Shown here in pieces: positions 1 to 5,295 of a stretch of 6,655 nt of DNA. The notes beneath the pieces were generated by a model. That model was not told the origin of the DNA, searched no databases, and worked only from the letters and a program-made list of their open reading frames with translations. How positions within the stretch are numbered: position 1 is the stretch's first letter; each line of letters opens with the position of its first letter. Position numbers and translations under genes: made by a program. The DNA is from Bacteroides sp. CAG:1076 (lineage in GTDB: Bacteria; Bacteroidota; Bacteroidia; Bacteroidales; Bacteroidaceae), in contig HF993290.1 of the NCBI GenBank assembly GCA_000436795.1, forward strand, positions 1 to 6,655, read 5' to 3'.

Positions 1-70
1 TAATTACGTCGTCAAGCACCATACTACTCATACCCAAATGCTTGGTGGCATATTTTCTAAAATCGTCCAT
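1..70 (-). CDS. clpP: ATP-dependent Clp protease proteolytic subunit ClpP, N-terminal fragment (runs off the window)
   Basis: Reading leftwards from ATG at 70-68, 23 codons are open up to the window edge and begin MDDFRKYATKHLG, followed by MSSMVLDDVI. From memory this matches the N-terminus of Bacteroides ClpP, which carries an extension ahead of the segment where E. coli ClpP begins. ClpP is the tetradecameric serine protease that degrades substrates unfolded by ClpX in the cytoplasm. None of the catalytic Ser-His-Asp residues lie inside the window, so the call rests on the N-terminal sequence and on the gene order: tig immediately upstream on the same strand, as in the widespread tig-clpP-clpX arrangement. 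The gap to tig is 171 bases and holds its own candidate promoter, so clpP may be transcribed both alone and by read-through. Only about a tenth of the gene is present. Confidence 0.8.
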   Translation of the reverse strand, partial: MDDFRKYATKHLGMSSMVLDDVI

Positions 71-111
71 TAGTCAAATCTATATAATTGTAAATAATAA
101 AATAATAAAAG

Positions 112-131
112 AGAAGCTTTTGACCGCTTCT
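112..131 (-). other. Leader hairpin before clpP (attenuator, tig terminator or mRNA-stabilising stem)
   Basis: On the minus strand AGAAGC (131-126) pairs perfectly with GCTTCT (117-112) around an 8-base loop, and is followed by a long T-rich run (about 111-91). This is the form of a weak intrinsic terminator. It sits downstream of tig but also just downstream of the clpP -7 box, so it would be almost at the 5' end of a clpP transcript. The role is inference; the 6-bp stem has three G:C pairs and is not strong. Confidence 0.35.
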
Positions 132-143
132 TCCCATATAGAA

Positions 144-151
144 CAAAAGTA
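144..151 (-). promoter_or_regulatory. Candidate clpP promoter, -7 element TACTTTTG
   Basis: The minus strand reads TACTTTTG, an exact match to the Bacteroidota -7 consensus TAnnTTTG. No clear TTTG is seen 19-21 bases upstream, so the -33 element is weak. Transcription would begin near 138, giving a leader of about 68 bases before the clpP ATG at 70. Confidence 0.45.
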
Positions 152-197
152 CAAAAACTGCTGTTCAATCGGACGAAAGCCAGACCAAAAGCCCCTC

Positions 198-216
198 TTT
201 TAGCAAGTTTTAGCAA
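198..216. repeat. Short tandem repeat, TTTTAGCAA twice, 3' of tig
   Basis: TTTTAGCAA occurs at 198-206 and again at 208-216, separated by one base. It lies between the tig stop and the clpP promoter. No function is evident and it may be chance in AT-rich DNA. Confidence 0.5.
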
Positions 217-241
217 TTCGCCTCAGCTTACCGCAGGGAAA

Positions 242-1588
242 TTACTGAAACATTTTATTGAATTCTTCTGCTGAAACAGCTTTATGGTTCAATGTAACCT
301 GACCTTTCAGGATATCTGACAACTTAGTTTCAATAACTCGGTTAACCAGTGCTTCTACGCTTTCACGTTTCTTCAGCATTTCCTTAGAGTAGTTTTCCAA
401 CAATTCATCAGGTACATTAATCATACCATACTGAGCAAATTGAGCACGTGTTGCTTCTTTTGCCATATTAGTGATATCAGCCTGTTCAACTTTAATATCG
501 TTTGCTGCAACCAGTTTTTCCTTGATCAGGTGCCATGTCAACTCTTCAAGGCTCTTTTCGTAATGTTCAGCAACGAATTCTTCGCCTTTTTCCTTGTTGT
601 TTTCCAACATGATGCGTTTCATCAGTTCATCAGCAAATTCCAATTTACCGATCTTGTTAACAACATAGTTACGAACATCAATCAAGAACTTGTAGTCGCT
701 GTCAGCTTCAAACTGTTTAGCAATTGTTTCTTTAATCTGTGCACGGAATTCTTCTTCACTGTGAGCTTTTCCTTCGCCCAAAACCTGATCGAACAACTCC
801 TGATTCAGGTCACCCGGAATCATACGAGTAATCTCTTCAATCTGGAAGCTGAAGTTACCTTTATAATTTGCAACTTCTTCTTTCTTAATCTTCAACAATG
901 AAGCCAACTCAGCTTCGTTATTATCGAATGCTGTTGCCGGATTGAATACCAAAACTGTATTAGTTTTAGCACCATTGAAGATAGCTTTCTGGTCATCGTT
1001 CTTCATGTATGTAGGCATCATTACAGCACCTTCTACCTGAAGACCACCTTCTTTGGTATTACCGTTTTCATCCAGTTCTGCCAACAGACCTTTCAGCATA
1101 TCATTGTCCTGATATTCCTCAACTTTATCATATTTAGCTGTACGCTGAGTATACATCTTAACCTGCTGATCTACCATTTCATCTGTTACGTTGATATCAT
1201 AGTAGTCAATCGTATCATTGTTAGACAATTCTACATTGAATTCAGGAGCCAATGCGATATCGAATGAGAATTCAAAGTTTTCATCAGTTTCGAAATTTAC
1301 ATTGTTTTCCTTTGGCAGCGGAGTACCCAGCATATTTACCTTATTTTCACGAATGTATTCGCCAACCTTTTCCTGCATCAATTTATCAACTTCTTCAATC
1401 AATACAGAAGTACCATACTGCTTTTTAATCAAAGCCATAGGAACCATACCTCTACGGAATCCGGGCATATTTACTCTCTGACGGAGAGTTTTCAGCGATT
1501 TTTCAACTTTTTCCTGATAGTCAGCCTTTTCAATCTGAACAGTAAGCACTGCGCTTACCTTGTCTACGTTTTGCAATGAAATATTCAT
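242..1588 (-). CDS. tig: Trigger factor, ribosome-associated chaperone
   Basis: Trigger factor binds the ribosome near the exit tunnel and shields nascent chains in the cytoplasm. The 448-residue length is close to the usual 430-450. The N-terminal ribosome-binding domain (about 1-130) carries GFRRGMVP at residues 43-50, the same place as the GFRKGKVP signature in E. coli. The middle region (about 155-255) occupies the position of the FKBP-type PPIase domain, but I cannot find that domain's usual motifs in it, so prolyl isomerase activity is doubtful. Residues 258-448 form the charged, helix-rich C-terminal chaperone arms, starting IPGDLNQELFDQV. The ATG at 1588 gives the expected N-terminus and lies about 50 bases from a near-consensus promoter. 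clpP follows on the same strand after 171 bases. The identification is firm; the loss of PPIase function is inference. Confidence 0.96.
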   Translation of the reverse strand: MNISLQNVDKVSAVLTVQIEKADYQEKVEKSLKTLRQRVNMPGFRRGMVPMALIKKQYGTSVLIEEVDKLMQEKVGEYIRENKVNMLGTPLPKENNVNFETDENFEFSFDIALAPEFNVELSNNDTIDYYDINVTDEMVDQQVKMYTQRTAKYDKVEEYQDNDMLKGLLAELDENGNTKEGGLQVEGAVMMPTYMKNDDQKAIFNGAKTNTVLVFNPATAFDNNEAELASLLKIKKEEVANYKGNFSFQIEEITRMIPGDLNQELFDQVLGEGKAHSEEEFRAQIKETIAKQFEADSDYKFLIDVRNYVVNKIGKLEFADELMKRIMLENNKEKGEEFVAEHYEKSLEELTWHLIKEKLVAANDIKVEQADITNMAKEATRAQFAQYGMINVPDELLENYSKEMLKKRESVEALVNRVIETKLSDILKGQVTLNHKAVSAEEFNKMFQ

Positions 1589-1641
1589 TTCCGACTTATT
1601 TATTTAATTATTACTATATTCCAGTCTATTCAAAGAGTTTG

Positions 1642-1674
1642 CAAAAATAGTGTTTAATCTTGCAAAAACCAAAA
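1642..1674 (-). promoter_or_regulatory. tig promoter (-33 TTTTG, -7 TATTTTTG)
   Basis: On the minus strand TTTTG (1674-1670) is followed after exactly 20 bases by TATTTTTG (1649-1642), matching the Bacteroidota pattern TTTG, 19-21 bases, TAnnTTTG. It is the best promoter in the window. Initiation near 1636 would give a leader of roughly 47 bases before the tig ATG at 1588. Confidence 0.7.
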
Positions 1675-1692
1675 TGTCTAAGTAAAATTTAC

Positions 1693-1715
1693 AAAAAACA
1701 CATACGGAGTGTTTT
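1693..1715 (-). terminator. Probable intrinsic terminator of lptB
   Basis: On the minus strand AAAACAC (1715-1709) and GTGTTTT (1701-1695) form a 7-bp stem around a 7-base loop, and the T run continues to 1693 (six T in total). It lies about 93 bases after the lptB stop and just upstream of the tig promoter, the expected insulating position. The stem is AT-rich, so strength is uncertain. Confidence 0.5.
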
Positions 1716-1735
1716 ACGATTTTATGTCACGAATT

Positions 1736-1796
1736 GCAAGTCCGCAACTTTTTCATTCTCTTCGGGAAAGAACTGATCACTCCGCAAGTCCGCAAG
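1736..1796. repeat. 12-bp direct repeat GCAAGTCCGCAA, built from an octamer TCCGCAAG
   Basis: GCAAGTCCGCAA occurs at 1736-1747 and 1784-1795. In the second copy the octamer TCCGCAAG is present twice in perfect tandem (1781-1796). The first copy is an incomplete version of the same pattern. Both lie in the untranslated stretch between the lptB stop (1808) and its probable terminator, so they would be transcribed in the lptB 3' end. No function is known to me. Confidence 0.6.
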
Positions 1797-1807
1797 ACAC
1801 GAACAGT

Positions 1808-2629
1808 CTACTCACGTATTTCCTTCATCTGGAAATCTTTTCTACGGAGTACGAAACTATTACTCAAATATTTTTCACGTACAATTTTATTCTCGGCAAG
1901 TTCTTCAGGAGTACCCTGGAAAAGAATCTTACCCTCAAACAACAAGTAAGCACGATCTGTAATACTCAATGTTTCCTGCACATTATGGTCAGTAATCAAA
2001 ATACCGATATTCTTATCTTTCAGTTTCCACACAATATGCTGGATATCTTCCACGGCAATAGGATCGACACCGGCAAAAGGTTCATCAAGCATAATAAATT
2101 TCGGGTCTATAGCCAGACAACGTGCTATTTCTGTACGACGACGCTCACCACCCGACAACTGGTCGCCCAAATTCTTACGAACTTTCTGTAAGCGAAACTC
2201 AGCAATCAGGCTTTCAAGCTTTTCTTTCTGATATTCCTTTGAAGTCTTGGTTAGCTCCAGTACGGAAGCTATATTATCCTCCACACTCATTTTACGGAAA
2301 ACAGAAGCTTCCTGTGCCAAATATCCGATGCCATTCTGCGCACGTTTATATACAGGATAATCAGTTATATCCTGATTATTCAGATAAATATGCCCCTCAT
2401 TAGGAACAATCAATCCGGTCGTCATGTAAAAAGAAGTAGTCTTTCCAGCCCCATTCGGTCCTAACAATCCGACTATTTCTCCCTGTTTCACATTGATAGA
2501 AACATGGCTAACCACCGTACGTTTGCCATATTTCTTTACCAAATTCTCCGTACGAAGAACCATGCGTCCGTCTGCTGGAAGCTCAAATGTTTCTTCCGCA
2601 TTATGTTGTTGATTTTCCTGTTCTGCCAT
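1808..2629 (-). CDS. lptB: LptB, ATPase of the lipopolysaccharide export ABC transporter
   Basis: LptB is the cytoplasmic ATPase that, with LptF and LptG, extracts LPS from the inner membrane and pushes it along the LptC-LptA bridge to LptDE. All ABC motifs are intact: Walker A GPNGAGKTT (57-65), Q-loop Q106 in IGYLAQEASVF, signature LSGGERRR (158-165), Walker B FIMLDEPFAGVDP (178-190) and switch histidine H215 in LITDHN. QEAS, LSGGERRR and the Walker B stretch match E. coli LptB closely and separate it from general ABC ATPases. At 273 residues it exceeds the usual 240 or so, with a polar, Gln/Glu-rich N-terminal extension of about 22 residues and a short C-terminal tail. M23 (ATG at 2563) is an alternative start giving a canonical N-terminus. 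The gene stands alone here and diverges from mlaEF. No lptA, lptC, lptF or lptG is in the window. Confidence 0.94.
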   Translation of the reverse strand: MAEQENQQHNAEETFELPADGRMVLRTENLVKKYGKRTVVSHVSINVKQGEIVGLLGPNGAGKTTSFYMTTGLIVPNEGHIYLNNQDITDYPVYKRAQNGIGYLAQEASVFRKMSVEDNIASVLELTKTSKEYQKEKLESLIAEFRLQKVRKNLGDQLSGGERRRTEIARCLAIDPKFIMLDEPFAGVDPIAVEDIQHIVWKLKDKNIGILITDHNVQETLSITDRAYLLFEGKILFQGTPEELAENKIVREKYLSNSFVLRRKDFQMKEIRE

Positions 2630-2683
2630 AAAGCTGTTTAATAAAGAATTAAGTATGAAGAATCAAGGCCTTCATTGCAGCAG

Positions 2684-2691
2684 CAAAAGTA
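2684..2691 (-). promoter_or_regulatory. Candidate lptB promoter, -7 element TACTTTTG
   Basis: The minus strand reads TACTTTTG, an exact TAnnTTTG match, 54 bases upstream of the lptB ATG at 2629. I see no good TTTG about 20 bases further upstream, so support is partial. It faces away from the mlaE promoter within the same 166-base divergent gap. Confidence 0.4.
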
Positions 2692-2765
2692 GTAAAAATC
2701 TTGGGTTCTGTGGTACTTCCACCCATTTTCGTCTATGCTTTTATTATAATATAGCTAAAAAACAG

Positions 2766-2773
2766 TACTTTTG
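2766..2773 (+). promoter_or_regulatory. mlaEF promoter, -7 element TACTTTTG
   Basis: TACTTTTG matches TAnnTTTG exactly. The upstream -33 position holds only a T-rich stretch (about 2739-2745). Initiation near 2780 would leave a leader of about 16 bases before ATG 2796. The site therefore argues for that start codon and against the in-frame ATG at 2655, which lies upstream of the promoter. Confidence 0.55.
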
Positions 2774-2795
2774 CATAAAATTAGACTCAATAAAT

Positions 2796-3536
2796 ATGGT
2801 AAGACCAATTACGACTTTAGGCAAATACCTCATGCTGATGGGAAGAGTATTTGCTCGTCCAGAGCGATTCCGGATGTACCTTAAGCAGTATCGTAACGAA
2901 ATGGCGCAACTGGGCATTAATTCTATCGGCATTGTACTGCTGATTTCATTTTTCATAGGTGCAGTTATCTGTATACAAATAAAATTGAACATAGAAAGTC
3001 CATGGATGCCACGTTTCGTAGTAGGATATACTACACGTGAAATTCTATTACTGGAATTTTCGTCTTCCATCATGTGTTTGATTCTGGCAGGTAAAGTCGG
3101 CTCAAACATTGCTTCCGAAATCGGAACAATGCGTGTCACCCAACAGATTGACGCACTCGAAATAATGGGAGTAAACTCGGCTTCATACTTGATTCTCCCT
3201 AAAATTTTAGGACTGATGACAATGATTCCTTTACTGGTAATATTCAGTATCTTTGCAGGAATCATAGGTGCCTTCTGCACAGCTTGGTTTGCGGGCATTA
3301 CCAATGCTACCGACCTGGAATATGGTTTTCAATACAGCTTCGTCGAATGGTATGTATGGTGCAGCTTCATTAAATCGTTAGTATTTGCATTTATCATAGC
3401 CAGTGTATCTGCTTACTTTGGATACACCGTAGAAGGAGGTTCCATCGCAGTAGGAAAGGCAAGTACAGATTCAGTAGTATGCAGCAGCGTGCTTATTCTG
3501 TTCTCCGACTTAATACTTACCCAATTACTCAGCTAA
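2796..3536 (+). CDS. mlaE: MlaE-type permease of an MCE/Mla lipid-transport ABC system
   Basis: MlaE family permeases form the inner-membrane dimer that works with an MlaF ATPase and an MCE (MlaD) ring to move phospholipids between inner and outer membranes. From ATG 2796 the protein has 246 residues, near the usual 250-265. The family signature is clear: LAGKVGSNIASEIGTMRV (97-114) continuing QQIDALEIMGVN (116-127), and later EGGSIAVGKASTDSVV (213-228). Hydrophobic membrane segments fall near 41-62, 84-99, 133-165, 187-208 and 226-245. The frame stays open upstream to ATG 2655, but those extra 47 residues are polar and Cys-rich, do not resemble the family and precede the promoter, so I use 2796. 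mlaF begins 3 bases after the stop. No mlaD is adjacent. Confidence 0.92.
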   Translation: MVRPITTLGKYLMLMGRVFARPERFRMYLKQYRNEMAQLGINSIGIVLLISFFIGAVICIQIKLNIESPWMPRFVVGYTTREILLLEFSSSIMCLILAGKVGSNIASEIGTMRVTQQIDALEIMGVNSASYLILPKILGLMTMIPLLVIFSIFAGIIGAFCTAWFAGITNATDLEYGFQYSFVEWYVWCSFIKSLVFAFIIASVSAYFGYTVEGGSIAVGKASTDSVVCSSVLILFSDLILTQLLS

Positions 3537-3539
3537 ACA

Positions 3540-4307
3540 ATGATACAAATAAAATCACTTTATAAATCATTCGAAGACCGTACCGTACTAAACGACATCA
3601 ATTTCATCTTCGAAAACGGCAAGACCAACCTGATTATCGGACAAAGTGGATCAGGAAAAACGGTACTCATGAAATGCCTGGTGGGATTGCTCACTCCCGA
3701 AAAAGGAGAAGTGTTATACGACGGACGTAACCTGATCACCATGGGGAAAAAAGAGAAAAAAGCCCTACGCCGGGAAATGGGTATGATATTTCAAAGCGCT
3801 GCTTTATTCGATTCTCTTTCAGTATTAGAGAATGTCATGTTTCCACTTGACATGTTTTCGAATATGACTTACCGTGAACGAATCAAACGTGCAGAATTTT
3901 GTCTGGACCGTGTAAATCTGATAGATGCTAAAAATAAATATCCAGGGGAAATAAGCGGCGGTATGCAGAAACGTGTAGCTATAGCTCGTGCCATCGCTCT
4001 CCAACCACAATACTTGTTCTGCGACGAACCAAACTCCGGATTGGACCCTAAGACTTCTCTGGTGATCGATGAGCTGATTCATGATATCACAACCGAATAC
4101 AACATGACTACTGTAATCAATACTCACGACATGAATTCAGTATTGGGGATAGGTGACAGCATATTATATATTTATCAGGGGCATAAAGAATGGGAAGGAA
4201 CAAAGAATGAAGTATTCAGTGCTACCAATCAACGTTTGAACGACTTTATCTTTGCATCTGATTTGCTTAAAAAAGTCAAGTCGGAAGGAGAAAAAGAAAT
4301 ACGATAA
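3540..4307 (+). CDS. mlaF: MlaF-type ATPase of an MCE/Mla lipid-transport ABC system
   Basis: This 255-residue ABC ATPase would bind MlaE on the cytoplasmic face and power lipid transfer. Motifs are complete: Walker A GQSGSGKT (34-41), Q-loop Q85 in GMIFQSAALFDSLSV, signature ISGGMQKR (138-145), Walker B YLFCDEPNSGLDP (158-170) and switch histidine H196 in NTHDM. SGGMQKR and the ALFDSL segment after the Q-loop are typical of the MlaF/Ttg2A branch. The ATG is 3 bases beyond the mlaE stop, so the pair is almost certainly one transcript and translationally coupled. The C-terminal tail (about 235-255) is charged, the region that contacts the STAS protein MlaB in E. coli, but no mlaB is visible here. 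Whether it drives export or retrieval of lipids cannot be told from sequence. Confidence 0.92.
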   Translation: MIQIKSLYKSFEDRTVLNDINFIFENGKTNLIIGQSGSGKTVLMKCLVGLLTPEKGEVLYDGRNLITMGKKEKKALRREMGMIFQSAALFDSLSVLENVMFPLDMFSNMTYRERIKRAEFCLDRVNLIDAKNKYPGEISGGMQKRVAIARAIALQPQYLFCDEPNSGLDPKTSLVIDELIHDITTEYNMTTVINTHDMNSVLGIGDSILYIYQGHKEWEGTKNEVFSATNQRLNDFIFASDLLKKVKSEGEKEIR

Positions 4308-4331
4308 TTAATTCCCCTTCATCCTTCAACA

Positions 4332-4380
4332 AAAAAACGGATACTCTTTCCATTTAATCATGAATGAGTATCCGTTTTTT
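4332..4380. terminator. Bidirectional intrinsic terminator between mlaF and the convergent exported-protein gene
   Basis: The arms 4332-4346 (AAAAAACGGATACTC) and 4366-4380 are perfect 15-base inverted complements. After one mismatch, three more pairs (4348-4350 with 4362-4364) close an 11-base loop. The A run on the left and T run on the right supply U-tracts for both strands. It starts 25 bases after the mlaF stop and 27 bases after the stop of the convergent gene, so it can end both transcripts. Confidence 0.88.
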
Positions 4381-4406
4381 CATTTAAGCCTCTTTCTGGA
4401 TAAAGG

Positions 4407-5105
4407 CTACTCCGCTATTTTCGTTAGTGTTTTTACCATCTTCTGCCCAAGCTTCCGACCCTTTTCTTCTTGTTTCACCAGCCCTACACCTTTGGCATAC
4501 CATTCGGTAATCTGACTTTCATCGGAGAACATAAAAAACTTCATCTTCATGGAATAAGTCACTTTTACGCAATCAAACTGACCTGCTGGGGTAGAAATGG
4601 TTTCTGTTCCCTCATATTCACCTTTCATCGAAACAGTCATCGTTACAGGCTTTATCCGGATACTCATTTCATTAGCCTTAATTTTATCTCCTTTTCTCTG
4701 CCTTTCATTTAAAAGTAAACAAATCTGTCCGCTTACGTCAAACTTCTCCTTTGCCGCAGTCATATCGTTTCTATTCAAGGCTGCTGCCATCATGCCAAAC
4801 ATATTATTCTTCATAGATTCTCCATCCTGTAAATAAACCAGCGTATTGCCATTTGCATAAGCCACTTTGCGGTAAAACAAGGTATCCTTCATTTTTTCAT
4901 TCATCTTTGGAGCAAAATCTCCCAAAGTAATAAAAGTAGAATCATTCTTAGTTTCCACACCCACTACTGAAGTATAGGTTTCGATTTTCTTTTCACCTGT
5001 AAGAACTTCATAATAAAGTTTCTGTCCTTTCTGAAGACTACAATATTGGGCAAATGCAGTCGTCGAACATAGCATACAAACAATTATTAAAACATAGTTT
5101 TTCAT
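4407..5105 (-). CDS. Exported protein of unknown function, possibly DUF3108-like/TapB family
   Basis: A 232-residue protein with a clear Sec signal peptide: MKNYV, hydrophobic core to about residue 13, and a signal peptidase I site after AFA (residue 19). C22 lies two residues past that site and does not fit a lipobox, so it should be soluble in the periplasm or exported rather than a lipoprotein. The mature part starts with LQKGQKLYYEV (24-34) and has TETISTPAGQFDCVKVTYSM (167-186) and TEWYAKGVGLVKQE (200-213) near the end. Opening with a threshold 'KG..l.Y.v' strand and ending in 'PAGqFdc.kv ... WYakGvGlVk' recalls the DUF3108-like/TapB beta-rich family common in Bacteroidota; this is my recollection, not a search result. 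The gene has its own promoter and sits between der (190 bases upstream) and a convergent mlaF. Function is not known to me. Confidence 0.8.
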   Translation of the reverse strand: MKNYVLIIVCMLCSTTAFAQYCSLQKGQKLYYEVLTGEKKIETYTSVVGVETKNDSTFITLGDFAPKMNEKMKDTLFYRKVAYANGNTLVYLQDGESMKNNMFGMMAAALNRNDMTAAKEKFDVSGQICLLLNERQRKGDKIKANEMSIRIKPVTMTVSMKGEYEGTETISTPAGQFDCVKVTYSMKMKFFMFSDESQITEWYAKGVGLVKQEEKGRKLGQKMVKTLTKIAE

Positions 5106-5154
5106 AAAATATTAGATTTAATTGTAATTCTCCCGCCTTTCAAGAAATTATAAA

Positions 5155-5184
5155 TAAAGATATATATTTTTAGGCAACCAACAA
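5155..5184 (-). promoter_or_regulatory. Candidate promoter of the exported-protein gene (-33 TTG, -7 TATCTTTA)
   Basis: On the minus strand TTG (5184-5182), a 19-base spacer, then TATCTTTA (5162-5155), which matches TAnnTTTG except at the last base. Initiation near 5149 would give a leader of about 43 bases before ATG 5105. A palindrome, TTATGCATAA (5185-5194), abuts the -33 side. Confidence 0.45.
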
Positions 5185-5226
5185 TTATGCATAAGATAAT
5201 TAGGTACGCATATACTATCTACATAT

Positions 5227-5271
5227 AAAAAAATCTTCTTTCCAGTTTTAAACAACTAAAAAGAAGATTTT
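5227..5271 (-). terminator. Intrinsic terminator of der
   Basis: The arms 5230-5241 (AAAATCTTCTTT) and 5260-5271 are perfect 12-base complements around an 18-base loop that has a small inner AGTT/AACT stem (5244-5247 with 5254-5257). On the minus strand the hairpin ends in a run of seven T (5233-5227). It begins about 24 bases after the der stop at 5296, which separates der from the exported-protein gene. Confidence 0.8.
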
Positions 5272-5295
5272 CCACAAACGCCCAGAAATACCCAA

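Noticed and set aside
186..202. AAAAG/CTTTT inverted repeat as a tig terminator
   Set aside because: Only a 5-bp, mostly A:T stem with no T run after it on the minus strand.
440..901. 153-codon open frame antisense to tig
   Set aside because: A Phe-rich translation typical of the reverse of a Lys/Glu-rich coding region; no family resemblance.
1705..1784. CGGAGTG (1705-1711) and CACTCCG (1778-1784) inverted pair
   Set aside because: Seven bases separated by 66; the left arm overlaps the better lptB terminator hairpin, and chance is likely.
1709..2191. 160-codon plus-strand open frame across the lptB 3' end
   Set aside because: Most of it is antisense to conserved lptB motifs, and it also runs through the repeats and part of the terminator.
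2744..3304. 186-codon open frame antisense to mlaE
   Set aside because: It lies opposite a strongly supported membrane protein gene, shows no recognisable domain, and has no start signals of its own.
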